This document shows, in pieces, positions 51,197 through 58,839 of a stretch of 64,000 nt of DNA. The stretch is from Actinomycetota bacterium (lineage in GTDB: Bacteria > Actinomycetota > Actinomycetes > Propionibacteriales > Propionibacteriaceae). The stretch covers positions 1-64,000 of the forward strand of contig JAIUOR010000044.1 in assembly GCA_020161795.1 (NCBI GenBank), read 5' to 3'. Position 1 is the stretch's first letter; the number at the start of each line of letters is the position of its first letter. The notes under the pieces are model-generated. The model worked only from the letters and a program-made list of their open reading frames with translations. It was not told the DNA's origin and made no database searches. The position numbers were made by a program, and so were the translations under genes.

Positions 51197-51219
51197 GCGG
51201 CGTGGACTCCGTCCGCCGC
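51197..51219 (+). promoter_or_regulatory. Hairpin between leader peptide and cysE
   Basis: GCGGCG (51197-51202) pairs with CGCCGC (51214-51219), ending just before the GTGAGGA ribosome-binding region of cysE. Possible attenuator or anti-sequestering stem. Confidence 0.5.
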
Positions 51220-51240
51220 ACAACTTGTGAGGACTCACCC

Positions 51241-52071
51241 ATGACCACCACCCATCCATCGTTCGCATCCCAGAAGGCGAGCCGTTCCGTGTCCCATGTC
51301 CAGATCTGGAATCGCATCAGGGAGGAGGTGGCGGCGGACGCGGTCGTCGAGCCGGCCCTCGGCGAGTTCCTGCGCACCGCCGTCCTCAACCACGAGCACC
51401 TGGAGGACGCGCTCAGCTACCTGCTCGCCGACAAGCTGGCGGCGCCCTCCGTCCCGGCACCGCGGCTGCGGGAGCTCATCGGCCACGCCTTCGCCGACGA
51501 CCGCTCGATCGGCGTCGCGGTCCGCGAGGACCTACGGGCGATCGTCAGTCGTGATCCGGCAGCCCGCGGCTACGCCGCCCCGCTGCTGTACTTCAAGGGC
51601 TTCCACGCGCTGCAGGCCTACCGCGTCGCCCACTACTACTGGACGCAGGGACGCGCGCCGCTGGCGCTCTACCTGCAGAGCCGGATCTCCGAGGTCTTCG
51701 CCGTCGACATCCACCCCGGCGCGCGGATCGGCAAGGGCATCATGTTCGACCACGCCACCTCGGTGGTGATCGGCGAGACCGCCGTGGTCGAGGACGACTT
51801 CTCGATGTTGCACGAGGTGACCCTCGGCGGCACCGGCAAGGTCGGCGGCGACCGGCACCCCAAGATCGGACGCGGGGTGATGATCGGCGCGGGCGCCAAG
51901 GTGCTCGGCAACATCCGGGTGGGCGAGGGCGCCAAGGTGGGGGCCGGCAGCGTCGTGCTGGACGACGTCCCGCCCTACACCACCGTGGCCGGCGTGCCGG
52001 CCCGACCCGTCAGCTACCCCGTCCACGGCCTGCCGGCCATGGATCTGGAGGATCTGGAAGGAAGCCTGTGA
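51241..52071 (+). CDS. cysE: Serine O-acetyltransferase
   Basis: A 276-residue protein of full CysE length: an N-terminal helical SATase domain (VQIWNRIREEVAADA) and a C-terminal left-handed beta-helix with hexapeptide repeats (GARIGKGIMFDHATSVVIGETAVVED), including DIHPGA and the catalytic DHATS/HEVTLGGTGK region. It acetylates L-serine with acetyl-CoA for cysteine synthesis. ATG 51241 has GTGAGGA upstream. It is preceded by the poly-Cys leader and overlaps the DUF4395 gene; this is the cysteine branch of sulfur metabolism, separate from the PAPS operon. Confidence 0.94.
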   Translation: MTTTHPSFASQKASRSVSHVQIWNRIREEVAADAVVEPALGEFLRTAVLNHEHLEDALSYLLADKLAAPSVPAPRLRELIGHAFADDRSIGVAVREDLRAIVSRDPAARGYAAPLLYFKGFHALQAYRVAHYYWTQGRAPLALYLQSRISEVFAVDIHPGARIGKGIMFDHATSVVIGETAVVEDDFSMLHEVTLGGTGKVGGDRHPKIGRGVMIGAGAKVLGNIRVGEGAKVGAGSVVLDDVPPYTTVAGVPARPVSYPVHGLPAMDLEDLEGSL

Positions 52072-52601
52072 TGAACACCACTCCCGTCGGCGATGTGCAG
52101 GTGCCGCGTCGCAGCCCCTTCCACTTCCCGAACCCGGTCAACGAGTGGGCGGCCCGGTCGGTGGCCTTCGGTGTCTTCTCGTTGTCTGTGCTCGCGCTGG
52201 TCACCGGCTGGTACTGGCTGACCGCGGTGCTGTTCGCCGGGTTCCTGCTGCGGCTCGGCTGGGGCCCGCGGTACAGCCCGCTGGGACGGCTAGCCGTCCA
52301 TGTGATCGCTCCGCGGCTGGGCGCTCCCCGCCTGGTTCCCGGCCCGCCCAAGCGGTTCGCCCAGGGCATCGGCACCGTGGTCACCGGGCTGGCGACCGTG
52401 CTCTGGTTCACCACCGGCTCAGCGGTGGGCCCGGCAGTGCTGCTCGGCATCCTGGTGCTCGCCGCCGGGCTGGAGGCCTTCCTCGGCTTCTGCCTGGGCT
52501 GCTGGATCTTCGCCCGGCTGATGGCCTGGGGTGTGATCCCGGCGTCCGTCTGCGAGGCCTGCGCGAACGTCTCCGCCCGCTACGCCCAGAACCCCGCCTG
52601 A
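52071..52601 (+). CDS. DUF4395 membrane protein
   Basis: A 176-residue protein with four helices. GPPKRFAQGIG near residues 83-93 and the C-terminal LGFCLGCWIF...VCEACANV are DUF4395 signatures; the paired cysteines suggest redox or sulfur chemistry at the membrane. DUF4395 genes often neighbour sulfur-transfer and thioredoxin-like genes in actinobacteria. The ATG overlaps the last base of cysE; a GTG three bases earlier is an alternative start. Function not established. Confidence 0.85.
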   Translation: MNTTPVGDVQVPRRSPFHFPNPVNEWAARSVAFGVFSLSVLALVTGWYWLTAVLFAGFLLRLGWGPRYSPLGRLAVHVIAPRLGAPRLVPGPPKRFAQGIGTVVTGLATVLWFTTGSAVGPAVLLGILVLAAGLEAFLGFCLGCWIFARLMAWGVIPASVCEACANVSARYAQNPA

Positions 52602-52621
52602 GGGCTCGGGTCTCCGATCGA

Positions 52622-54139
52622 TCAGGCCCACTGGGCAAGGGCACGCACTGTGTCGACGGTGTCGGCTTCGGCGGCGGTCTTGTCGTCCCGGTAACGGACG
52701 ACGCGGGCGAACCGGAGTGCCATGCCGCCGGGGTAGCGGGGCGACCGCTGCACCCCGTCGAAGGCGATCTCGACCACCTGTTCCGGACGGACGGTGACCA
52801 CCCAGCCGTCATCGGCAGCCTTCAGCTCCTCGAACCGGGCGGTCTGCCAGGCCAGCATCTCGTCGGTCATCCCCTTGAAGGTCTTGCCGAGCATCACGAA
52901 CCCACCGGTCTCTGGATCGCGGGCACCCAGATGGATGTTCGAGAGCCAGCCGCGGCGGCGCCCGCTGCCGCGCTCGACCGCCAGCACCACCAGGTCGAGG
53001 GTGAGGACGGGCTTCACCTTCACCCAGCCGGCGCCCCGGCGTCCGGCCTCGTAGGGGAGGTCGAGCGCCTTGATCACCACACCCTCGTGGCCCTGAGCCA
53101 GCACCTGGCGGGAGAACTCCTCGGCCGTCGCCGGGTCGTCGGTCACCACGCGCGCGACGCGAAGCTCGTCCGGCACCAACTCGGCCAGCCGCTCCTGGCG
53201 CGACTGGGTGGGCTCGTCGAGCAGTTCGACCCCGTCGACCTCCAGCAGGTCGAAGAAGTAGCAACTCAACGCCAGACCGGCCGGGTCGGCCGCGGACGCG
53301 CTGCGGGCGGCGGTCTCCTGGAAGGCGCGCGGGCGGCCTTCGGAGTCGAGGGCGAGTGCTTCGCCGTCCAGCACGCAGCTGTGGCAGTCGAGCGCCGCCA
53401 CCGCCGCGGCGACCTCGGGCAACCGGACGGTGATGTCGTCCAGGCTGCGAGAGAAGATGCCGACCTCGTCCCCGCGCTTGTGGGCCTGGATCCGGATGCC
53501 GTCCAGCTTGGCCTCGACCGCCACCGGAGCGCTCCCCAGTTTTGCCAGCGCCTCGGCCACCGTCGGGGCGCTGGAGGCCAGCATGGGCAGTACGGGCCGT
53601 CCGACCTGCAGCCGCAGCGCCGCCAGGGCAGCCGGGCCACCGGTGGCGGCCGCGCCGGCGACGGCTGGAACCGAACCGCTGAGCATCGCCGCCCGCCGGA
53701 CCAGGTCCATCGGCACCGCGAAGGCGCGGGCGATCGCCTGCAGCAGGACGCCCTCGAGCGCGCCCTGCCGGGTCTCGCCCACGATCAACCCGCCCAGGAA
53801 GCGCTGCTCCTCCGCGGTCGCCCGGCCCATCAGCTCCGCCAGCCCGCCCTGCCGTGCGAGTTGAGAGCCCGTTCCGGTCAGGCCTCCCAGGTGCTCCAGC
53901 GTCGCATCCACCTCGGCGATCGTCAGTGAGGGTTCCGCGGCGGCCGGGAAGCCGGTCAGTGAGCGCCAGCCGATGCCGGTGCGACGCTGCCGCAGCCGGC
54001 CCGCGAGGAAGTGCGCCAGCAGTTCCGCCTCGTCCGGCTCGGCCTTCGCCAGCAGTTCGGCCAGCACCGCGATCTTGCCGTTGCGGGCGCTGGTCGCCGC
54101 CACCTGCTGCGAGGCCCGCACCACCTCCGAGAAGAGCAT
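52622..54139 (-). CDS. ligB: ATP-dependent DNA ligase, actinobacterial LigB type
   Basis: A 505-residue ligase with the LigB layout: N-terminal DNA-binding domain (~1-190), nucleotidyl transferase domain with EAKLDGIRIQAHK holding the adenylated Lys near residue 211, LDGEALALD, GHEGVVIKALDLPYEAGRRG and WVKVKP motifs, and a C-terminal OB fold. It seals nicks with ATP; mycobacterial LigB is non-essential next to the NAD-dependent LigA. ATG 54139 follows AAAGAGG. An operator-like palindrome lies 79 bases upstream (54218-54235). Confidence 0.9.
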   Translation of the reverse strand: MLFSEVVRASQQVAATSARNGKIAVLAELLAKAEPDEAELLAHFLAGRLRQRRTGIGWRSLTGFPAAAEPSLTIAEVDATLEHLGGLTGTGSQLARQGGLAELMGRATAEEQRFLGGLIVGETRQGALEGVLLQAIARAFAVPMDLVRRAAMLSGSVPAVAGAAATGGPAALAALRLQVGRPVLPMLASSAPTVAEALAKLGSAPVAVEAKLDGIRIQAHKRGDEVGIFSRSLDDITVRLPEVAAAVAALDCHSCVLDGEALALDSEGRPRAFQETAARSASAADPAGLALSCYFFDLLEVDGVELLDEPTQSRQERLAELVPDELRVARVVTDDPATAEEFSRQVLAQGHEGVVIKALDLPYEAGRRGAGWVKVKPVLTLDLVVLAVERGSGRRRGWLSNIHLGARDPETGGFVMLGKTFKGMTDEMLAWQTARFEELKAADDGWVVTVRPEQVVEIAFDGVQRSPRYPGGMALRFARVVRYRDDKTAAEADTVDTVRALAQWA

Positions 54140-54467
54140 GCCTCTTTCTACCCTGCCGCGCAGACAGTCGGAAGGGTCGGTCGGCCGCCGTGCATTTTCT
54201 GCCACATACTCGACGTGCGCGACACATATGTCGCGGAGGGGCCGTTATTTGGCAATTAGTGCACGCCCTGCCTCGCCAGCATCGGATGGACGACTGGCCC
54301 TTGGCAGGGGCATACGGCCTGGCCCGTAGCCGAAGCCCTCGCAGGACCAGTAGGGAGGGAGATCTCAATAGGGTCGTCTCGCCGAAGTTCGCTGTTCCGC
54401 CAGCGGCCTCGGTGGGCCGGCGATAGGCTCCGAGCACCTGTGGGGGGCCAGCAGAATCGGGACGATC
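54140..54467. other. Intergenic region upstream of ligB and a small membrane protein gene
   Basis: A 328-base divergent region. A 7-base inverted repeat CGCGACA-CATA-TGTCGCG at 54218-54235 could be an operator for ligB. A TAGGCT box 42 bases before the ATG at 54468 may be its -10. No gene was found here. Confidence 0.45.
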
Positions 54468-54836
54468 ATGGACGATGCCTCGGCTGCCCGACCGGTCGGC
54501 AGCAGGATGGGCGCCTACGTGTGGGACGGCAGGCAGTGGGTGCCCGGCGTGGACGGCGCGGGCAACACCTTTGACGGCTCCCGGTGGAACCGTCCGCCGG
54601 ATCCACCGATGCCGCCGTTCTCGCTCGGCTCAGCGGCATCGCCGTTCGCCGATCCGCGCTACGCCTATGGGCTGACCAGGCAGACCTCAGACGACCTCCA
54701 GTTCATCGCCAGGTACACCAAGATCATGATCATCATCAGTCTTGTGTCCCTGGGGCTCTTCCTGGTGTTCAACGTGATCTTCATCAGCAGCATCGCAGCG
54801 CTGTTGAGCGCGATCGTCCAAGCCCTTCCTCGCTGA
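54468..54836 (+). CDS. Small protein with one C-terminal membrane helix
   Basis: A 122-residue protein. The N-terminal part has GAYVWDGRQWVPG near residues 15-27, like the DUF2510-type WDGxxW motif seen at the cytoplasmic ends of actinobacterial membrane proteins. A Pro-rich linker follows and then one strong helix at ~78-112. Function unknown. It stands just left of the tRNA array and may predate the mobile element insertion. Confidence 0.65.
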   Translation: MDDASAARPVGSRMGAYVWDGRQWVPGVDGAGNTFDGSRWNRPPDPPMPPFSLGSAASPFADPRYAYGLTRQTSDDLQFIARYTKIMIIISLVSLGLFLVFNVIFISSIAALLSAIVQALPR

Positions 54837-54949
54837 GGCTGCTCGGGGGAGCCAGAAGTACGACCTCGCCGATGCGGGCCGTCCTGGTCGGGACAGCGGG
54901 CGCCCTCGGGCGGGAACAACAGTAGGCGGAGGCGTGAGGCACGATCCAC

Positions 54950-54963
54950 AGCCCTCACGGGCT
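54950..54963 (-). terminator. Small hairpin at the 3' end of the tRNA array
   Basis: AGCCC-GTGA-GGGCT on the minus strand, 12 bases after the last tRNA-like unit. Likely ends the array transcript. Confidence 0.45.
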
Positions 54964-54974
54964 ACTTCGGCTCG

Positions 54975-55015
54975 GGCACCCGGCGGGAGTCGAACCTGCA
55001 GCCATGCCCGGGTAC
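54975..55015 (-). tRNA. tRNA-like minihelix (acceptor stem + T arm only)
   Basis: A 41-base unit: GTACCCG and CGGGTGC pair as a 7-bp acceptor stem (one G-T), around a T arm with loop TTCGACT; D and anticodon arms are replaced by nine bases. It abuts the Ile-like tRNA at 55015. It is probably a deletion relic, but both acceptor strands are kept. Confidence 0.5.
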
Positions 55016-55088
55016 CGCCCCGGGTGGGCTTGAACCACCGACCTTCCGGGCATCAGCCGGGTGCTCAAACCAGCCGAGCCACGGCGCG
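55015..55088 (-). tRNA. tRNA-Ile(GAT)-like
   Basis: A 74-base unit folds as a cloverleaf: acceptor CGCGCCG/CGGGGCG with one mismatch, D stem GCTC/GAGC, anticodon stem CCCGG/CCGGA with loop CTGATGC (anticodon GAT, Ile) and T arm GGTGG-TTCAAGC-CCACC. The mismatches in acceptor and anticodon stems are unlike a chromosomal tRNA-Ile and typical of mobile-element copies. No encoded CCA. Confidence 0.65.
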
Positions 55089-55090
55089 GT

Positions 55091-55161
55091 CGTGCAGGGT
55101 GGGATCGAACCACCGACCGGAGCCTTATTGAGGCCCTGCGCTGCCAACTGCGCCACTGCAC
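55091..55161 (-). tRNA. Degenerate tRNA with unusual anticodon loop
   Basis: Acceptor GTGCAG/CTGCAC, D stem GCGC/GCGC, T arm GGTGG-TTCGATC-CCACC and anticodon stem GGGCC/GGCTC are present in 71 bases. The loop reads TCAATAA, giving C at position 33 and an AAT triplet at 34-36; alternatively it is a Met-type CTCATAA loop with one inserted A. Function is doubtful. Confidence 0.5.
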
Positions 55162-55164
55162 GGG

Positions 55165-55198
55165 GAGCGGAAGCCGGGTTCGGACCGGCGGCTCCGCA
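55165..55198 (-). tRNA. tRNA-like minihelix 2 (T arm with short acceptor pairing)
   Basis: T arm GCCGG-TCCGAAC-CCGGC flanked by TGCGGAG and TTCCGCT, which pair over six of seven positions. Only two bases separate the 5' strand from the T arm, so D and anticodon arms are missing. It lies between units at 55161 and 55200. Confidence 0.4.
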
Positions 55199-55199
55199 G

Positions 55200-55273
55200 C
55201 GCACCCACCAGGATTCGAACCTGGACCGGACGGCTTCGTAGGCCGTTGCCCTATCCCTTTGGGCGATGAGTGC
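55200..55273 (-). tRNA. tRNA-Arg(ACG)
   Basis: A complete 74-base cloverleaf: acceptor GCACTCA/TGGGTGC, D stem GCCC/GGGC, anticodon stem ACGGC/GCCGT with loop CTACGAA (ACG, Arg CGU/C/A), T arm CCAGG-TTCGAAT-CCTGG. All stems pair. It is the best tRNA of the array and is packed within two bases of the next unit, as in phage or plasmid tRNA arrays. Confidence 0.88.
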
Positions 55274-55282
55274 CCGAGCGAA

Positions 55283-55299
55283 CGTGACGGGAGTCGAAC
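55283..55299 (-). tRNA. tRNA 3' fragment cut at the T loop
   Basis: GTTCGACTCCCGTCACG resembles the T loop, T stem and start of the acceptor strand of a tRNA; its other part is replaced by the coding fragment beginning near 55300. This marks a recombination junction. Confidence 0.4.
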
Positions 55300-55932
55300 G
55301 GGCTCGGCATCGCCGACCTGCGGGTCCGCAAGGACATCAGCGTCGCCCGCGCCTGGCTGGGAGTGAACCCACGCACCGGGCAACCCTTCCTGCCGGAGGC
55401 GACCCGCAGCGCTGAGGCGATCCGTCGCGGAGTCGGACTGTATCTGGTCGAGGAGATCCTGGTAGATGCGAACCTCTTCCGGCGACTGCGCGTTCGTGCG
55501 GAAGCGCGAGGCGTCGATGGCCTGCCAGACCTTCTGGCAGCTCTCCAGCTGGTCACGGGCACGCCCTACGACGGACTGCTTTCACGAGGTCGTCCTTGGC
55601 TCACCGAGACCCGTCCAGACCAAACACTGCTGTGCGCCATCGTGGACATCGCGCACCTCGTCACCACCATCACGCTTGAGACCGGCAACACCAAACAGGC
55701 ACGGGCAGCAGCGGAACTGGCCATGCTGGTGGCGCCTGATGAGACCACACCCGCTCTCGGTGTTGCTGCCGTGGCCGCACACGAAGGCCGCAACGACGAA
55801 GCAGTCGCCCTCGCCAGGGCCATCGTCGACTGGCGCGACGGCAGCGGCGACGCCCCCCTCGAGATACCCAGTCGTGCCGAGCGCATCCTGCAGACCCATC
55901 GGTGGCTTGAACCCGAGATGCAAGCCCGCTGA
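55300..55932 (+). pseudogene. 3' fragment of a BTAD/LysM-type regulatory gene of mobile elements
   Basis: An open frame without proper start joins the tRNA debris at about base 55300 and ends at 55932. Its product (LRVRKDISVARAWLGVNPRTGQPFLPEA near the start, then LVDANLFRRLRVRAEARGVDGLPDLLAALQLVTGTPYDGL) is homologous to the gene at 56197 and to the C-terminal bacterial transcriptional activator domain proteins common on actinobacterial integrative elements. The missing N-terminal part would contain membrane and LysM regions. Any translation from GTG 55363 would give 189 residues. Confidence 0.7.
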
Positions 55933-56196
55933 GAAGAAGACCAATCCTTGGGTCGGGGTGTGACGCCATGTCGATTCGCAGGCGGTCGGCCTTCCCGCCG
56001 GGTCGACCTCTCTGAGCTGCTCCGCTGCTCGGTCTAGCGGCGATCGGGGGGACATAGGGGACATCGCTGTGACTAGGCGGATCGCCCATGTCCCCCAAAG
56101 CCGGGTGGCTTCCTCCCCAGCCTGTGCGGACATCTATGGCCACATCGATCCGGTGGCCTCCTCCTGTCGAACATCGACCTGGAGGAGGAGACCGTG
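55933..56196. other. Mobile-element debris between two broken genes
   Basis: No gene accepted. GGGGACAT at 56063-56070 and ATGTCCCC at 56089-56096 could form a long hairpin, and a short stretch near 56130-56160 reads like the end of a tyrosine recombinase (YGH) in one frame, too short to call. Confidence 0.35.
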
Positions 56197-56991
56197 ATGG
56201 GCGCCGTGAGGACACCGGGCACAGCAGGCCAGCAGGAAGTGGCTGCCGTCGGCACTGCCCTTGACGACGAGTTGGCAAGCTGGTTCAACCCCAACTCGAC
56301 GCAGCCGAGGCTGACGCTGCTCGGGCCGCTGGCTGCCGAGTGCGGCACGAGCGGGAAACCGGCGGCAGTCCGGGCACGAAAGGCGTACTTCACCGAGATC
56401 CTCGCCTACCTGGCTACGCGAGCGCACGGAGCGACCACAGACCAGGTCGCGGACGCGATGGGCGTCCGGCCCGCCCGTGTCCGCAAGGACATAGCGATAG
56501 TCCGGGAGTGGTTGGGCGTCAACCCGGCCACTGGTACAGCGTTCGTACCCGATGCCCGGAGGACCCGGGCGGCCCAACTCTCAGGCATCCCTACCTACGA
56601 GGTCGAAGGAGTCCTCGTTAACGCGCACCTCTTTCGCCAACTCAGAATGCGTGCCCAGACAGCCGGAGTCCACGGAATCGACGACCTTCGACGCGCGCTT
56701 TCGCTCGTCTCCGGTGAGCCCCTCAGCAGGCTCCGACGCGGAGGCGGAGCCTGGCTGGATGAAGGCGAGCGGCTCGATCAGATCCTGTCCTTCGCTGTTG
56801 TCGACGTTGCACATGTCGTTGCTACGGCGGCTATCGAGGCGGGTGATCTCGCTGATGCGCGTGAGGCCGCCGAGGTGGCGATGGCGGCAGCGCCGTACGA
56901 AGCGACGCCCAGACTTGACTACTCGGCCGCGAGTGGAGTCCAGCAGAGTGGTGTACGGGTCCCGGTGAGCGAGTCGCTGCGGAATGGGTGA
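56197..56991 (+). pseudogene. BTAD-domain gene truncated by IS256-type insertion
   Basis: Frame of 264 codons after a strong GGAGGAGGAG site. Residues ~25-246 (RLTLLGPLAAECGT, YFTEILAYLATRAHGATTDQVADAMGV, VRKDIAIVREWLGVNP, VLVNAHLFRQLRMRAQTAGVHGIDDL, DVAHVVATAAIEAGDLADAREAAEVA) match the C-terminal BTAD region of large regulators on actinobacterial integrative elements. The match stops at the IS end (56937) and the last ~18 codons come from the insertion. The N-terminal membrane part is also absent. It is likely inactive. Confidence 0.7.
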
Positions 56992-58325
56992 CGGTCACCG
57001 CGTGATCCTTCGAGTGATCTCTCACAACCGACTCGAAGAAAGAACCCACGATGACCGTCACTCCAAGTATCGATGGCGCACGCCTGATCGAGGAACAGCT
57101 GGCCCAAGCCTCCCCGGATCTGTTGCGGGAGTTGTTGACCACCTTCATCAACACGCTGATGTCGGCCGAGGCCGATGCGGTGTGCGGCGCCGCGTACGGC
57201 ACCAGCTCACCGGACCGGATCAACCGGCGTAACGGCTACCGGCACCGCGACTTCGACACCCGCGCTGGCACCCTCGACCTCGAGGTGCCCAAGCTGCGGA
57301 CCGGCAGCTACTTCCCGGACTGGCTGCTGGAGCGCCGCAAACGCGCCGAACGGGCCCTCACCAGCGTGGTGGCGACCTGCTACCTACTCGGCGTCAGCAC
57401 CCGACGAATGGACAAGCTGGTCCAATCCCTGGGGATCACCACGCTGTCGAAGAGCCAGGTGTCGGAGATGGCCAAGGACCTCGACGCGCACGTCGAGGAG
57501 TTCCGCACCCGCCGCCTCGACGACGCCGACCCGTTCACCTTCCTGGCTGCGGACGCGCTGGTGTTGAAGGTCCGTGAGGGCGGCCGGGTCGTCCCGGTCC
57601 ACGCCCTTGTCGCGACCGGTGTCGATGCCGACGGACACCGCCAGGTGCTGGGTGTGCAGGTCACCACCAGCGAGGACGGCGCCGGCTGGCTCGCGTTCTT
57701 CCGCGACCTGGTCGCCCGCGGCCTGCACGGGGTCCGGCTGGTCACCTCCGACGCCCACGCCGGCCTGGTCGCCGCGATCACCGCCACCCTGCCCGGCGCC
57801 ACCTGGCAACGCTGCCGCACCCACTACGCCGCGAACCTGATGTCCACCACACCGAAGTCGTCCTGGCCGTGGGTCAAAGCTCTCCTGCACAGCGTGTACG
57901 ACCAGCCCGACGCCGACGCCGTGCAGGCCCAGTTCGACCGGATCATCGACGCCCTGGCAGGCAAGTTCCCCGCCGTCGCCGACCACCTCGAAACCGCCCG
58001 AGCCGACATCCTCGCCTTCACAGCGTTCCCCAAAGAAGTGTGGCGACAGATCTGGTCGAACAACCCCAACGAACGCCTCAACCGCGAGATCCGCCGCCGC
58101 ACCGACGTCGTCGGCATCTTCCCCGACCGGGCATCGATCATCCGACTCGTCGGCGCCGTCCTGGCCGAACAACACGACGAATGGGCCGAAGCCCGCCGCT
58201 ACCTCGGCCTCGACGTCCTCGCCAAATCACAAGCCCTCGGCACCCAGGAGGTGAACACCGAACCCATCCTCCAGGCCCTCACGGCCTGAACCCGAAGGAT
58301 CAGCCGTACACCACCCCGCAGGACT
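56937..58325 (+). mobile_element. IS256-family insertion sequence
   Basis: About 1.39 kb. Imperfect 22-base terminal inverted repeats (56937-56958 and 58304-58325) share AGTCC and GTGGTGTACGG; three positions differ. It carries one transposase gene. No 8-9 base target duplication is seen, and the immediate flanks are themselves similar to each other. Confidence 0.8.
57051..58289 (+). CDS. IS256-family transposase (DDE type)
   Basis: A 412-residue mutator-type transposase, the normal size. Conserved blocks include NGYRHRDFDTRAGTLDLEVPKLR near residues 61-83, AADALVLKV (first Asp near 168), LVTSDAHAGL (second Asp near 229) and WSNNPNERLNREIRRRTDVVGIFPDR (Glu near 343). No frameshift is present, so the enzyme may be active. 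It lies inside its terminal repeats and has replaced the 3' end of the BTAD gene. Confidence 0.95.
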   Translation: MTVTPSIDGARLIEEQLAQASPDLLRELLTTFINTLMSAEADAVCGAAYGTSSPDRINRRNGYRHRDFDTRAGTLDLEVPKLRTGSYFPDWLLERRKRAERALTSVVATCYLLGVSTRRMDKLVQSLGITTLSKSQVSEMAKDLDAHVEEFRTRRLDDADPFTFLAADALVLKVREGGRVVPVHALVATGVDADGHRQVLGVQVTTSEDGAGWLAFFRDLVARGLHGVRLVTSDAHAGLVAAITATLPGATWQRCRTHYAANLMSTTPKSSWPWVKALLHSVYDQPDADAVQAQFDRIIDALAGKFPAVADHLETARADILAFTAFPKEVWRQIWSNNPNERLNREIRRRTDVVGIFPDRASIIRLVGAVLAEQHDEWAEARRYLGLDVLAKSQALGTQEVNTEPILQALTA

Positions 58326-58406
58326 TGACCCGGCCGCGAGCGGACTAGAGATCAGCGCGGTTCGGGGGGACCCTGGTCGATAGCTGCTCCCGACTCATAC
58401 CGTCGT

Positions 58407-58829
58407 CTACGGATGGTGACCCGTATGGCCGTCGGTGATGGGTGGTGGGGGTTGGGTGCCGGTTGGGTTGAAGAGAGGGCCGATGACGAAGGTCGAGAGG
58501 CCGAAGAGGACGGTGAAGACAGCGACTCCAAGGATGGGTGCTTTCCAAGTGTTGTAGCGCCTGCGGAGTCGGTTGAGGAGAGGGACGCTCAGGACGAGAC
58601 CGACGGCGTACAGGAGGGAGTTGCCCAGGGCTCCGGTGAGTAGTGCGGCGCCGGCGATGAGGCCGATGTGGTGCATGACGTGGGGAGCAAGCCCGAGTAG
58701 GGCGCCAAGGCCGGCGCGGATGCCAGCCCAGGCCGTGCGCCATGCACTTCGGACTGGCTGGTGGTCGGGGCCTTCGGGGTCCGGCGCTGGCTCGGTGGAG
58801 GCGTTCAGGGTGATGTCGGTCTCGGGCAT
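58407..58829 (-). CDS. Small copper-island membrane protein
   Basis: A 140-residue protein with three to four helices. The segment GLGALLGLAPHVMHHIGLIAGAALL near residues 43-67 has a His pair inside a membrane region (HVMHH) and the C-terminus is GHTGHHP, both plausible metal ligands. Similar short proteins occur near metal-transport genes in actinobacteria. Start MPETDI is chosen for GAGAGGG upstream. It is the last gene of the minus-strand run lgt-lnt. Function unknown, metal-related by context. Confidence 0.6.
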   Translation of the reverse strand: MPETDITLNASTEPAPDPEGPDHQPVRSAWRTAWAGIRAGLGALLGLAPHVMHHIGLIAGAALLTGALGNSLLYAVGLVLSVPLLNRLRRRYNTWKAPILGVAVFTVLFGLSTFVIGPLFNPTGTQPPPPITDGHTGHHP

Positions 58830-58839
58830 GGTGGCCCTC

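Noticed and set aside
56120-56165. YGH-like peptide reminiscent of a tyrosine recombinase C-terminus
   Set aside because: About ten residues with no further match; chance similarity cannot be excluded.
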